Of a stretch of 64,000 nucleotides of DNA, positions 54,301-57,218 are shown one piece after another (the first letter of the stretch is position 1; the number at the start of each line of letters is the position of its first letter). Location of the stretch: contig OX352763.1 in the NCBI GenBank assembly GCA_947095585.1, positions 118,027,908-118,091,907 of the forward strand, in the 5' to 3' direction. The notes under the pieces were generated by a model, which saw nothing but the letters and a program-made list of their open reading frames with translations, had not been told where the DNA came from and did no database searches. A program made the position numbers and the translations under genes. Origin of the DNA: Nephrocerus scutellatus (taxonomy: Eukaryota; Arthropoda; Insecta; Diptera; Pipunculidae).

Positions 54301-57218
54301 AGTCTAACATGATTTGTTCCCAAGCCATGAAGAGACTTATGTTAATGTTAAGAGGCCGGTTAGAATTGACTATCCCTCTGGACTCAAGTATGTTTGCGAA
54401 CTGGAAAGGCAAAAGCACAGAAGGTGCCTTTCACTTTCTTGTAAAGAAGATAGAATGAACTTTTCGTTCCAAACAACTGGCCCTGTGTGCCTTTCTCGAT
54501 ATTGAGGGCGCTTTCGATAACACTGGCTACGACTGGCAAGAGCAATCAGTAACAGAGGTATCGAAGACTCGAACAAACATTGGCTTAAAAGTCGAGATAT
54601 TATTTTCTTCTCGGAAGGAGTGTCTGTGTCTCTGAGTGCAGTTAAAAGATTTCCCCAAAGAGGAGTGCTTTCTCCCTCTTTGCTTTTGGACTTATGTCCC
54701 GATCGGTTGGGACACAAATCCCTCATTCGATTTGACAAAGACAGAGAGTTGTTCCCAACCGCAACATTTCAACCGCACCAAAAGTAAATATTGGGACTTA
54801 TGTCCATGGGCCGTAAATAGCATGCCGTTTCGGTAGGCGGCTTTTCTGCCTCTAAGTCAATGTTGTTTGTAAATTGCTCTCGATCTTTCCGAGTAATTTT
54901 CCGAATTCTACGTTCTATGTGGTTATATCCCCTTTTTAAGTTTTGCATTTCTAACTGTGTGCGTTTCTGGTTGAGCAGTGATGATATTGTTTTTCCTTTT
55001 CTAAATTAGATTCCAAACCTCGTCACGTATTCTACGGTTTTCGATGATTTTGCACGAACCTCAAAGTTTTTTCTGCAAGTGATTTGCAACTGGACTCGAT
55101 GTTATACTTTGTCGCGTAGAATCCGCACTGTGGACACCTACTTTCGATCTATATGTATCCTTTATAGCTGGATCTTGTAGTTTCATTACGACATACTTTT
55201 GTAGGCGTTTCTGTTGTGGGTGGACAGCAGCTGGGGTAACCAGATTTGTGCAACCAATAGCTGGTGGTCGCTGTAAATATTCGCTTCACGTCTTGCAGAG
55301 AGCTGATATACCGCTTTCTGATCAAAATGTGATCAATATGGTTAAATATTCTGCTATCCGAAGATTTTCAAGTGTATTTGTGAATGTCAGGATGTGGGAA
55401 CTTTGTGTCTCCAATATACAGTTGCTGGCTTGAACAAAAATACTTTAGCCTTTCTCCAATATTGTATCTATTGTTCCATAGGCCATTATGACTCATAATT
55501 GACTAAAGATCTGTGTTTACCATGCCCACTTTGACGTTAACGACCCTAACAACGAGTTTAGTGTCACCCTTGTGTACACCGTTCAAAATTTCTTCAATCT
55601 GGTTATTAAATAGATCTTTGTTTTCGTCATCATCTGGTTCTGCATAACATTCAATAATCACCACCTTCCTGAATCGAGTTTTCAACCGCACCGATAAGAT
55701 CATATCTGAAACAGATTTGAATTCCATTAAAGATTTTCTCGTTCTCGGGGTTGTTAAGATTGAGACTCCATTTGGGTGGACGATGAGGCGTAGGGACATA
55801 AGTCCCAAAGGAAAAAATTGGGACATAGGTACCAAATCGAATTAGGAACTAATGTCCCACCCCATTGGGACATAGGTCCCAAATCGAAATAGGAACTAAT
55901 GTCCCACCCCATCGGGACATAAGTCCCAAAAAAATATGTTGGGACTTATGTTCACAGTGGTGAGTGCATAAGTGATAAGGGTAATTAGTACGTAAATTAA
56001 TTAAACGTGTTCCTGAAAGTGGTACTCCCATTATGGTTTTTGTCTCTGCTATGAATTTGTTAACAGCTGAATTGGTTGTACTGATATTTCGTAGCAGATT
56101 TAGTGTCACAATGGGGCGTTTTTGAATTTGAGTGATTTAGTGTATGGATCAGGATTATAAGTTTAGTTTCAATTTTTCTATTCTTCTGTATGTTCCAGAC
56201 TCCACGTAAGATATACTTTTTGGAACAGTTTTGTTTGAAAATCAAAGCATTGATCGGCCACCTGCAATTCAAGAGCACTCGGTGTTATTACCCCTATAAT
56301 GGCTGACCTGCATGCATGGGGTTGGAAACATTTGAAAGGAATAAGGAAAGCATTGTGGTGGGTGGAGTTGAGTTCACAACTGAGCACTCACAAATTAGAA
56401 TTAATATAAATAAAAAAAATATTAATTCGCCCAACGTGGGGCTCGAACCCACGACCCTGAGATTAAGAGTCTCATGCTCTACCGACTGAGCTAGCCGGGC
56501 ACTTGCAGATGGGTGTCTAAATTATTGTTATAAACTCAGAGGTAAGAAGGAGTCAGTTCTTAAAAATGTGTTCTAAATTAAAACCAAACCGTAGATAAGG
56601 AAAATCTATAAATAAATTGAATAATAATATGGATTACAGATATATACGAGGCTGTATACCTCGAATGTTCTGATAGAAAATAAAAAACCGAGATTCTTTT
56701 GTTGCACTGAGAAGTAACTATAATCATTATTTAAAAATTAAGGTTGTTCTCTTTAAGTTTCGTTATTTTTTTACTAACTCTACATAGTATAGATTAATTT
56801 GGAATAAGTAATTGATAAAAAAGCTCTTTTATTTTCTTTTGTAAAAACTGAAGCAAAAGTAAGAAGAATATCAATATCCATCCAATGACAATCGCTTGTC
56901 AGCAGTAATCATAAGGAAAGTATGCTTTAAATTAAAAAAGTAAAAAGAAAGCAACATTACATCTCTCTTCTTATTCTTCAGAGACAAAAAGATACACAAA
57001 GTAGTATACGAAAATGATGTGAAAGTCAACATAAGAAAGAAAGTAGTATGTCCTTTTGTTGCAGTTACAGTTTTATTACATAATTAGATGAACATACCTG
57101 CACGATTTCTGCATAACCTCCGCCCGATTGTAGCCGCTAATTTTGCAAAAGGATTCATTGCAATACACAATCGGAAAGTCGACTATTTGTGCGTTTGCCA
57201 ATAGAAATGAACTGTCCG
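3302..57218 (-). CDS. eag: eag voltage-gated K+ channel gene, partial (nine internal exons)
   Basis: This is the span of the ether-a-go-go potassium channel gene, read right to left. EAG is a plasma-membrane channel subunit: four subunits form a voltage-gated K+ pore with an N-terminal PAS domain and a C-terminal cyclic-nucleotide-binding homology domain, and in flies it tunes neuronal and muscle excitability. Nine exons (57218-57098, 32534-32422, 10028-9897, 9428-9322, 6400-6257, 5884-5788, 4271-3925, 3856-3698, 3374-3302) join in a single open frame with GT donors, AG acceptors and matching phases throughout. They cover PAS, S1 to S5, the turret, the pore helix, the GFG filter and the first half of S6. 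The first exon and the C-terminal half lie outside the window. Introns of 22.4 and 24.6 kb are packed with repeats and hold a nested gene and a tRNA gene. Identification rests on recognised EAG peptides and is very secure. Confidence 0.96.
3698..3856 (-). CDS. eag: eag exon: turret and pore helix
   Basis: This 159-nt, phase 0-0 exon encodes [18 protein letters not shown], a short turret ending in [11 protein letters not shown], and the pore helix [16 protein letters not shown]. The acceptor is CGCGTAG and the donor TCG|GTAAGT. The intron (3375-3697, 323 bp) falls between the serine and the VGFGN of the selectivity filter. Confidence 0.96.
3925..4271 (-). CDS. eag: eag exon: S2 end, S3, S4 voltage sensor, S5
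   Basis: This 347-nt exon is the largest of the gene in the window. It encodes [18 protein letters not shown] (end of S2), the S3 helix near [15 protein letters not shown], the S4 voltage sensor [19 protein letters not shown] with regularly spaced arginines and lysines, and S5 around [16 protein letters not shown]. The acceptor is CTATGCAG; the donor is GGG|GTGAGA, leaving phase 0. It continues in frame into the exon at 3856. Confidence 0.97.
4272..5160. other. eag intron with unclassified dispersed-repeat-like DNA
   Basis: The part from about 4480 to 5100 has higher GC than its surroundings and looks like an old repeat. An inverted pair around 4930-4965 (TTGGTACATCAG and TGGTGTACCAAT) can fold. 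No coding potential or known family was recognised. The motif TTATCGATATCGA near 4448-4462 anticipates the tandem array that follows. Confidence 0.4.
5161..5461. repeat. tandem repeat, ~52-72 bp units, about five copies
   Basis: Units begin near 5161, 5209, 5268, 5340 and 5392, each starting GTTATCGATAT or a variant and ending with a CGGCCTAAACTTATGTTAT-like block. Unit length varies from about 48 to 72 bp through internal deletions. Confidence 0.75.
5460..5494. repeat. (TA)n microsatellite
   Basis: An alternating TA tract directly abuts the end of the preceding tandem array. Confidence 0.9.
5788..5884 (-). CDS. eag: eag exon: S1-S2 loop and start of S2
   Basis: This 97-nt exon, too short for a simple ORF scan, encodes [20 protein letters not shown] then [12 protein letters not shown]. 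The acceptor is CAACAG before GTGCC and the donor G|GTAAGT. Its trailing G is completed by TT from the next exon to give the valine before LNFHTTFVG, so the frame is continuous. Confidence 0.95.
6257..6400 (-). CDS. eag: eag exon: pre-S1 and S1 segment
   Basis: This 144-nt, phase 0-0 exon encodes [20 protein letters not shown] followed by the S1 helix around [17 protein letters not shown]. The acceptor is CAACCAG and the donor ATG|GTAAGT. The peptide is typical of EAG subfamily channels in flies. Confidence 0.96.
6900..7460 (+). mobile_element. LINE fragment, R1/Loa/jockey-type endonuclease-RT linker
   Basis: The frame at 6924-7457 encodes [20 protein letters not shown], then [20 protein letters not shown] and [11 protein letters not shown]. 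This is the tryptophan-rich and arginine-rich linker found between the endonuclease and the reverse transcriptase in R1, Loa and jockey-type LINEs. The RT domain itself is missing, and the frame drifts into unrelated sequence after about 7350. It lies in the intron between eag exons 6400 and 9322, antisense to eag. Confidence 0.75.
7581..8771 (+). mobile_element. possible solo LTR (Gypsy-like) containing a minisatellite
   Basis: The stretch begins TGTTACG and ends CGTAACA, a perfect 7-bp terminal inverted repeat of the LTR type. Its last ~90 bp (TTAAAGTTGTTATTTG and onward to AAATTTCGTAACA) align with 39765-39855, another LTR-like end. No target-site duplication is visible (AGGT before, ATAT after), and most of the interior is a tandem repeat. 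The left boundary is therefore uncertain. Confidence 0.4.
7640..8340 (+). repeat. minisatellite of ~36-37 bp monomers with 108/145-bp higher-order period
   Basis: Monomers follow the pattern GGCTCACGTCAAAGG, GCACGAAGGCTCACGCATTCA with variants. The marker TCAATCATTCAGGCT recurs near 7755, 7863, 8008 and 8153, giving periods of 108, 145 and 145 bp, that is three or four monomers. Open frames across the array (8119-8412) arise from the repeat and carry no recognisable protein. Confidence 0.85.
8808..8990 (+). repeat. dispersed repeat, second copy at 51172-51385
   Basis: GACGATTTTCGGTCCC at the left end and AGAGGGACAGCGCAGTAGA at the right end recur in the same order at 51172-51385. The family is not recognised. 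Confidence 0.6.
9322..9428 (-). CDS. eag: eag exon: PAS-S1 linker
   Basis: This 107-nt exon encodes [18 protein letters not shown] and the following [13 protein letters not shown], the basic linker between the PAS domain and S1. The acceptor is GTTTTAG and the donor CAT|GTAAGT. It ends in phase 0, joining directly to the methionines that open the exon at 6400. Confidence 0.95.
9897..10028 (-). CDS. eag: eag exon: end of PAS domain
   Basis: This 132-nt exon encodes [17 protein letters not shown] and [18 protein letters not shown], the last strands of the PAS/PAC region plus the start of the linker to the membrane core. The acceptor is CTCTGCAG and the donor G|GTAAGT. Phase agrees with both neighbours. 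The reading continues past the donor as an artefactual open frame into low-complexity intron sequence. Confidence 0.96.
10224..10244. repeat. (GTT)n microsatellite
   Basis: About seven tandem GTT units lie within the large eag intron. Confidence 0.85.
10245..11296. other. eag intron, no recognisable gene
   Basis: Unique-looking AT-rich intron sequence with CAACAA-rich patches near 10300. No coding region or known repeat was recognised. Confidence 0.5.
11297..11985 (-). mobile_element. mariner-family transposase relic
   Basis: On the minus strand, broken frames give [11 protein letters not shown] at about 11885, then [15 protein letters not shown] at about 11600, [13 protein letters not shown] at 11531-11571 and KCIELKGDYVEK at about 11400. 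These are landmarks of mariner transposases: the region around the catalytic aspartates, the YSPDLAP block and the C-terminus. Stops and frameshifts interrupt it. CACGAGGGTGGTTTGATAAG near 11297 may be a terminal inverted repeat end. The N-terminal half was lost where an RTE-like LINE now abuts at about 11987. Confidence 0.85.
11987..12778 (+). mobile_element. RTE-like LINE, family B, internally deleted
   Basis: The first part (11990-12205) encodes the end of an RTE endonuclease, including [18 protein letters not shown] and [16 protein letters not shown]. After a junction near 12205-12250 the frame resumes in the C-terminal part of the ORF ([41 protein letters not shown]). The whole RT catalytic domain is deleted. 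The element ends in an ATGATGATG-type tail at about 12767-12776, as do the related copies ending near 34508 and, inverted, at 36628. Confidence 0.82.
12790..13565 (+). mobile_element. LINE fragment, RNase H and C-terminal zinc motif (R1/Loa-like)
   Basis: Shifted frames give [20 protein letters not shown] (post-RT region), a trace of the RNase H start (W/DGSKMES variant near 13125), [20 protein letters not shown] (13378-13440) and then [20 protein letters not shown] (13462-13522), a C-x2-C-H-C motif typical of the C-terminus of these LINEs. It is interrupted by several stops and is a pseudogene directly upstream of the nested F-box gene. Confidence 0.8.
13756..15113 (+). CDS. F-box-like protein gene nested in the eag intron (four exons)
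   Basis: I do not recognise this gene. Four exons (13756-14061, 14123-14353, 14478-14677, 14738-15113) join in one open frame of 370 codons plus stop. The introns are 61, 124 and 60 nt, each GT-AG with pyrimidine-rich acceptors (TTATTTCAG, TTTTTTGTAG, CTCTTTCTAG), as expected in Diptera. Residues ~40-75 read [19 protein letters not shown] followed by [15 protein letters not shown], which fits an F-box; such proteins usually bring substrates to SCF ubiquitin ligases through Skp1. A basic serine-rich segment precedes it. The C-terminal ~290 residues ([46 protein letters not shown]) match no family I know, and the tail is acidic ([12 protein letters not shown]). The ATG at 13756 has AAA before it; an upstream in-frame ATG at 13708 would add 16 residues. 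Donors at 14062 (GTATAT) and 14678 (GTGAAT) are weak but needed to keep frame. Confidence 0.8.
15138..15143 (+). terminator. AATAAA poly(A) signal of the nested gene
   Basis: A canonical AATAAA lies 25 nt after the stop codon of the nested F-box-like gene, on the same strand. Confidence 0.65.
15330..15990. repeat. unclassified transposon-like stretch
   Basis: Two related blocks, CGCATATCTCGGCTACTGCC (15482) and a variant reading TATATCTCGGCTTCTATC (15778), each run on to a GCGATGGG or GATGGGA motif. This suggests a degenerate direct duplication or the two ends of one element. A third shared phrase, CATAGGGGTACTAT, also occurs at 555-568. There is no transposase frame. Confidence 0.35.
15991..16844. 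other. AT-rich intron, no recognisable feature
   Basis: Very AT-rich sequence with no sustained coding frame. TATATATGTG tracts occur near 16730. Confidence 0.5.
16845..17835. repeat. 62-bp satellite array, about 15 units, with 31-bp and 124-bp periodicities
   Basis: The marker AAGGACT (or ACGGACT) recurs at 16931, 16993, 17048, 17110, 17172, 17234, 17296, 17358, 17420, 17482, 17544, 17606, 17668, 17730 and 17792, so the period is 62 bp with one 55-bp unit. Each unit is two related ~31-bp halves, both starting GATAGTACGAGTATCTATA and ending either CTGGGTGACTA or TAGAAGGACTATA. Towards the right end, units alternate between two variants, making near-identical 124-bp dimers. There is no coding content. 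Confidence 0.92.
17836..18879. other. intron with a small LINE-derived patch
   Basis: Mostly unrecognised. A short stretch at 18725-18780 (CTGACGAGTTCATCTCCAGATCACGGAAATA) resembles 20500-20545 in the neighbouring LINE, so it is a stray LINE fragment. A hydrophobic minus-strand frame at 18217-18426 lacks an ATG and splice support. Confidence 0.4.
18880..20760 (+). mobile_element. LINE with RNase H, R1/Loa-like, internally deleted
   Basis: [12 protein letters not shown] reverse transcriptase motif occurs at 19258-19291. It is followed by thumb-type sequence ([40 protein letters not shown]), a RNase H start FTDGSKMESA near 20020, a [14 protein letters not shown] stretch with ERKSG/NEKAE in shifted frames near 20300-20350, and the C-terminal [20 protein letters not shown] (20601-20660). 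Upstream of YADD there is no RT palm but a different frame ([20 protein letters not shown] at 19134), perhaps ORF1, so a deletion fused the two regions. Stops and frameshifts throughout make it dead. Confidence 0.8.
20761..21967. other. intron, no recognisable gene
   Basis: AT-rich with a run of GTG/CGT-rich sequence near 20975-21060. The simple GTC/CGT stretch at 21497-21530 gives an artefactual valine-rich frame. Nothing else was recognised. Confidence 0.45.
21968..22545 (+). mobile_element. RTE-like LINE, family A copy b (RT palm fragment)
   Basis: This copy starts inside the RT domain ([20 protein letters not shown] sequence), continues through [20 protein letters not shown] (22080-22140) and [18 protein letters not shown] (22252-22305), and retains [17 protein letters not shown] at 22379-22430 in a shifted frame. 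It shares a 2-nt insertion (AGCGCTATGTGCTT near 22303) with copy c at about 43085, which breaks the frame in both. Homology fades at about 22545. Confidence 0.88.
22636..23085 (-). mobile_element. CR1/jockey-type LINE reverse transcriptase fragment
   Basis: On the minus strand: [13 protein letters not shown] near 23020, then [38 protein letters not shown] and [12 protein letters not shown]. These are RT motifs A, B and C (FADD) of the family also seen at 52965. It abuts RTE-A copy b almost directly, in the opposite orientation. Confidence 0.87.
23086..24659. other. intron, no recognisable gene
   Basis: Several open frames occur on both strands (for example 23092-23523 and 23349-23663), but none shows a known motif or splice pattern. 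A poly-T run at 23723-23732 and AT-rich stretches dominate. Confidence 0.4.
24660..25680. repeat. GC-richer unclassified repeat bracketed by TGTCTGTA-type microsatellites
   Basis: Tracts of TGTCTGTATGTCTG occur at about 24672-24715 and 25613-25655. The ~900 bp between them is more GC-rich than its surroundings. The repeated microsatellite in the same orientation suggests either two tandem copies of one element's end or a duplication. No protein family was recognised. Confidence 0.4.
25890..26350 (-). mobile_element. LINE C-terminal zinc-motif fragment, R1-type
   Basis: Minus-strand frames give [20 protein letters not shown] then [18 protein letters not shown] near 26080-26190, the C-x2-C-x-H-type motif after the RNase H domain in R1-like LINEs. 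It is followed by [15 protein letters not shown] sequence. Multiple stops are present. Confidence 0.72.
26351..28569. other. intron, no recognisable gene
   Basis: AT-rich sequence with a short (TA)n tract at about 27508-27530. Small open frames on both strands lack motifs. Confidence 0.45.
28570..29660 (-). repeat. ~155-bp tandem array made of a LINE reverse transcriptase core
   Basis: The marker ACGTTCYTCAAACTTATATG (variants) recurs at 28643, 28801, 28959, 29114, 29274, 29422, 29574 and 29658, giving units of 148-160 bp with a last one of 84 bp. On the minus strand each unit encodes a form of [20 protein letters not shown], then [12 protein letters not shown], that is RT motif B and the catalytic FADD motif of the CR1/jockey-type family at 22636 and 52965. 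Individual units have decayed (AKDS, ADES). Only this ~50-residue segment is repeated, not the whole LINE. Confidence 0.88.
29661..30262 (+). mobile_element. R1/Loa-like LINE reverse transcriptase fragment
   Basis: The frames at 29772-30047 and 30057-30263 encode [20 protein letters not shown] sequence, [37 protein letters not shown] (motif A), [20 protein letters not shown] (motif B) and [12 protein letters not shown] (motif C, where YADD has become YADN). Stops separate the parts. The ORF appears to resume at 30836 after an intervening repeat. Confidence 0.83.
30288..30735 (+). repeat. dispersed repeat family D, copy 1
   Basis: It starts next to a (CAT)n tract (30289-30306) and contains TTTCGCCATTAAGCAT, GGAACCTCGAGTCCCATCAT and AGAAACTATTCCAGGC in the same order as 33349-33800. 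It separates the two halves of an R1/Loa-like LINE. It shows no conserved coding frame between the copies. Confidence 0.65.
30836..31140 (+). mobile_element. continuation of the R1/Loa-like LINE after repeat D
   Basis: It encodes [20 protein letters not shown] then [17 protein letters not shown], the region just after the RT catalytic motif in this LINE type, followed by [20 protein letters not shown]. This is the expected next part after YADN at 30240. Confidence 0.75.
31140..31303 (+). mobile_element. LINE 3' end with (TAAG)n tail
   Basis: The phrase GGCGCGAAGGCGTAGTTAAAGCCCTGATAGGACC resembles the 3' ends of RTE-A copies (GGCGCGTAGGCGTAGTAGATGCCCTAGGACCC at 50450). It ends in a TAAG tetranucleotide tail at 31281-31301, so it is the 3' terminus of a related RTE-like LINE. 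Confidence 0.6.
31304..32421. other. intron, no recognisable gene
   Basis: Unrecognised sequence directly downstream (in eag orientation) of the PAS exon. The small open frames at 31588-31830 and 31882-32103 have no motif. Confidence 0.45.
32422..32534 (-). CDS. eag: eag exon: PAS domain core
   Basis: This 113-nt exon encodes [20 protein letters not shown] and continues through [12 protein letters not shown], the middle of the PAS domain. The acceptor is ATTACAG and the donor A|GTAAGT. Phases fit: one base completes the upstream arginine codon, and one trailing base joins the exon at 10028. It is isolated between introns of 24.6 and 22.4 kb. Confidence 0.96.
32645..32945. repeat. degenerate ~11-bp AAAAGACCCTC-type tandem repeat
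   Basis: Some two dozen irregular repeats of AAAAGACC or AAAGACTC occupy about 300 bp. The reverse-complement motif (TTTTGAGGGTCTTTCGG) occurs at 39697-39770 inside the LTR-like sequence, so this may be an antisense remnant of the same retroelement. Confidence 0.7.
33001..34508 (+). mobile_element. RTE-like LINE, family B, interrupted by repeat D
   Basis: It encodes [20 protein letters not shown] (motif A, D to ASYDS), [20 protein letters not shown], a degraded motif B (NGLR stop [10 protein letters not shown]) and [12 protein letters not shown], where catalytic YADD has become YADA. It is then interrupted at 33349-33924 and continues with [20 protein letters not shown] (34023-34082) and [19 protein letters not shown] (34406-34460). 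It ends with ATACGATGATG at about 34497-34508. Confidence 0.85.
33349..33924 (+). mobile_element. repeat D, copy 2, inserted with a 15-bp target duplication
   Basis: The 15-bp word CCAAGAGCTGTACAG occurs at 33334-33348 and 33925-33939, exactly flanking this 576-bp block inside the RTE-B ORF. The block shares ordered motifs with 30310-30735. A 15-bp duplication suits target-primed retrotransposition, so it is probably a short retroposon or a truncated LINE 3' end. There is no clear coding content. Confidence 0.72.
34510..35060 (+). mobile_element. mariner-family transposase relic, internally deleted
   Basis: It encodes [20 protein letters not shown] (34545-34604) from the N-terminal DNA-binding region, with [10 protein letters not shown] nearby. 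A jump then leads to [20 protein letters not shown] (34827-34886), the equivalent of the YSPDIAPSDYHLF block near the last catalytic aspartate. The central catalytic region is missing. It differs in sequence from the relic at 11297, so two mariner lineages are present. Confidence 0.83.
35061..36212. other. intron, no recognisable gene
   Basis: Unrecognised sequence. A histidine/threonine-rich patch near 35755-35790 is a CACCA-type simple stretch. Nothing conserved was identified. Confidence 0.45.
36213..36355 (+). mobile_element. RTE-B 3' end fragment
   Basis: GGATGGCGTAGACCGGGACGCCC and the following sequence match the 3' end of the copies at 12640 and 34400. The fragment is degenerate and ends GTGATGATG. 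Confidence 0.72.
36628..36812 (-). mobile_element. RTE-B 3' end fragment, inverted
   Basis: This is the reverse complement of the RTE-B 3' end: (CAT)n at 36630-36643, then TTTGGCTCTACAACCGGGG and onward to GGCGTCCTGGTCTACGCCATCCTT. In the minus-strand frame it encodes [20 protein letters not shown]. It lies 270 bp from the plus-strand fragment at 36213, making an inverted pair. Confidence 0.83.
36838..38003 (+). mobile_element. LINE 3' half with RNase H and (ATC)n tail, R1-like
   Basis: The first frame gives [20 protein letters not shown] then [20 protein letters not shown] (36850-36985). The RNase H domain follows: [20 protein letters not shown] (37131-37190), [13 protein letters not shown] (37300) and [12 protein letters not shown] (37440-37475). 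The C-terminal [20 protein letters not shown] motif is near 37736-37800. It ends in an ATC repeat at about 37980-38000. Frameshifts and stops are present; the DGSK and D-N-Q-A-A residues typical of RNase H are visible. Confidence 0.85.
38004..38911. other. intron, no recognisable gene
   Basis: AT-rich sequence with the phrase AACATACATATTATTATGTAT near 38339. No gene or known repeat was recognised. Confidence 0.45.
38912..39160 (-). mobile_element. RTE-like reverse transcriptase fragment (motifs B-C)
   Basis: On the minus strand: [36 protein letters not shown] and [20 protein letters not shown], with YADD intact. The terminal segment (38912-38980) is repeated at 63940-64000. This family differs from RTE-A and RTE-B. 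Confidence 0.85.
39290..39855 (+). mobile_element. Gypsy-like LTR remnant
   Basis: GTATAAAAGG at 39444-39453 looks like a TATA box, followed about 30 bp later by a plausible start region. AATAAA occurs at about 39767, and the stretch ends AAATTTCGTAACA at 39843-39855, aligning with the LTR-like end at 8760-8771. TTTTGAGGGTCTTTCGG motifs lie near 39697-39720. The 5' boundary is not defined and no internal retroviral-type ORF follows. Confidence 0.45.
39856..40781. other. intron, no recognisable gene
   Basis: A 91-codon open frame (40226-40498) has no motif. The rest is AT-rich and unrecognised. Confidence 0.45.
40782..43970 (+). mobile_element. RTE-like LINE, family A copy c, nearly full length
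   Basis: This is the most complete copy. It has a 5' region shared with 653 onward, endonuclease ([51 protein letters not shown] at 41484-41632), a linker, then RT ([54 protein letters not shown]). The catalytic motif reads LDYAYDVF in the shifted frame at 43160, so YADD has become YAYD. A 2-nt insertion near 43085 is shared with copy b. The C-terminal region ([37 protein letters not shown]) is followed by GCCCTAGGACCCACAAGGGG and an AATAAATAATA tail at 43941-43970. It cannot make an active protein. Confidence 0.92.
43971..45559. other. intron, mostly unrecognised
   Basis: A short LINE-like phrase [15 protein letters not shown] at about 44707-44750 resembles the QLKRWKEHFSTVLN segment of RTE-A, so a small fragment may be present. 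GTATGTATGTATG occurs near 44938. No gene was recognised. Confidence 0.4.
45560..46240 (-). mobile_element. RTE-like LINE, family C, C-terminal region
   Basis: Minus-strand frames encode [15 protein letters not shown] (about 46000), [19 protein letters not shown] (about 45930), [20 protein letters not shown] then [20 protein letters not shown] (45690-45815) and [17 protein letters not shown] at the end (45601). This is the typical C-terminus of RTE-type ORFs after the RT domain. At least one stop separates the parts. Confidence 0.84.
46560..46885. repeat. ~59-bp tandem repeat, about four units
   Basis: The word CCTGTTTAG (or CCTATTTAG) recurs at 46653, 46699, 46758 and 46817. Each unit carries ATTACTCCGGAACCGTCGTTATTAACATACCTAGTGGTGCTGTGG with changes. 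Periods are 46, 59 and 59 bp. Confidence 0.8.
46886..48974. other. intron, no recognisable gene
   Basis: A GC-richer stretch at 46890-47440 may be an old LINE ORF1 but could not be assigned. TGTTACGAAATTA at 48765 resembles the complement of the LTR end AAATTTCGTAACA, so it may be a truncated LTR start. The remainder is unrecognised. Confidence 0.4.
48975..50515 (+). mobile_element. RTE-like LINE, family A copy d, 5' truncated, RT core deleted
   Basis: It begins in the linker ([20 protein letters not shown]) and runs through the RT start ([40 protein letters not shown]). Near 50110 it jumps from the VRQGCILS motif straight to the C-terminal region ([20 protein letters not shown]), so the catalytic YADD segment is deleted. 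The 3' end has GCCCTAGGACCCACAAGGGG and an AAGAAGAAG tail at 50502-50512. Confidence 0.88.
50540..51070 (-). mobile_element. LINE RNase H domain fragment, R1/Loa-like
   Basis: On the minus strand: [16 protein letters not shown] near 51040, then [20 protein letters not shown] sequence, [20 protein letters not shown] and [20 protein letters not shown] at 50750-50810. DGSKM and [12 protein letters not shown] are the first and last RNase H signatures. It abuts RTE-A copy d tail to tail. Confidence 0.85.
51172..51385 (+). repeat. dispersed repeat, second copy of 8808-8990
   Basis: It shares GACGATTTTCGGTCCC and GAGACAGCGCAGTAGA in order with the 8.8-kb copy. The spacer between the shared ends is of similar length but divergent. 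Confidence 0.55.
51386..52950. other. intron, no recognisable gene
   Basis: Unrecognised sequence including GTTGTTGTTG at 52024 and CGACGACGACAACGAC near 52118. The frame at 52112-52441 starts in that simple repeat and has no motif. Confidence 0.45.
52965..53935 (+). mobile_element. CR1/jockey-type LINE, RT to C-terminus, catalytic motif lost
   Basis: A long frame (52965-53603) encodes [20 protein letters not shown] (motif A), [40 protein letters not shown] (motif B) and [15 protein letters not shown], where the sister copies read FADDS; the catalytic pair is therefore lost. After a frameshift near 53590 the C-terminal part continues ([13 protein letters not shown] sequence at 53610, [20 protein letters not shown] at 53777-53836). 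The frame is otherwise well preserved, suggesting a fairly recent copy. Confidence 0.9.
54030..54690 (+). mobile_element. R1/Loa-like LINE, start of RT domain
   Basis: It encodes [20 protein letters not shown] then [20 protein letters not shown] and YRRISLT (54075-54312), followed in shifted frames by [21 protein letters not shown] sequence and [16 protein letters not shown] near 54495-54535 (motif A). This is the same LINE type as 29661. It stops at the inverted repeat beginning at 54689. Confidence 0.82.
54689..54812 (-). repeat. left arm of an inverted repeat with GGGACTTATGTCCC palindromes
   Basis: GGACTTATGTCCCGATCGGTTGGGACA followed by ATTCGATTTG is the inverted counterpart of 55862-55936, where the reverse complement reads GGGACTTATGTCCCGATGGGGTGGGACA and then ATTTCGATTTG. 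A further TTGGGACTTATGTCC lies at 54791. Confidence 0.7.
54840..55780 (-). mobile_element. RTE-like LINE endonuclease region, family C, decayed
   Basis: On the minus strand: [40 protein letters not shown] and [16 protein letters not shown] at 55503-55560, where the usual [10 protein letters not shown] has lost its catalytic aspartate. Further on come [20 protein letters not shown] (about 55300), [11 protein letters not shown] and a lysine-rich linker. The fragment is bracketed by inverted repeats. Confidence 0.8.
55793..55955 (+). repeat. right arm: five GGGACATA blocks spaced 27/47/47/27 bp
   Basis: GGGACATA or GGGACTTA begins at 55793, 55820, 55867, 55914 and 55941. The first and fourth are perfect palindromes GGGACATAAGTCCC or nearly so. 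The spacing is symmetric. The core also matches the left arm at 54689 in inverted orientation. Confidence 0.8.
55956..56411. other. intron, no recognisable gene
   Basis: Unrecognised sequence between the palindromic repeat and the tRNA gene. Confidence 0.45.
56412..56419 (-). terminator. RNA polymerase III terminator of the tRNA gene
   Basis: A run of eight T on the minus strand lies 9 nt after the tRNA 3' end, as expected for Pol III termination. Confidence 0.75.
56428..56500 (-). tRNA. tRNA-Lys (anticodon CTT)
   Basis: The 73-nt minus-strand sequence folds into a full cloverleaf. The acceptor GCCCGGC pairs with GTTGGGC (two G-U pairs), the anticodon stem TGAGA with TCTCA, and the T stem GTGGG with CCCAC. 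The anticodon loop CTCTTAA gives CTT for lysine AAG codons. The internal promoter boxes TAGCTCAGTCGG and GGTTCGAGCCC are intact. There is no intron and the discriminator base is G. It lies in the large eag intron in the same orientation as eag, and appears functional. Confidence 0.96.
56501..57097. other. AT-rich intron between tRNA-Lys and the PAS exon
   Basis: No coding sequence or known repeat was recognised. Confidence 0.5.
57098..57218 (-). CDS. eag: eag exon: start of PAS domain
   Basis: This 121-nt exon encodes [20 protein letters not shown] and continues to the cysteine-arginine just before the next exon, which is the first beta-strands of the EAG PAS domain. The acceptor is TTTCCTTGCAG and the donor AG|GTATGT. 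It opens with two bases of a split codon (probably proline, as in known EAG proteins), so at least one upstream coding exon is missing. It ends with AG of an arginine codon completed in the exon at 32534. Confidence 0.96.
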
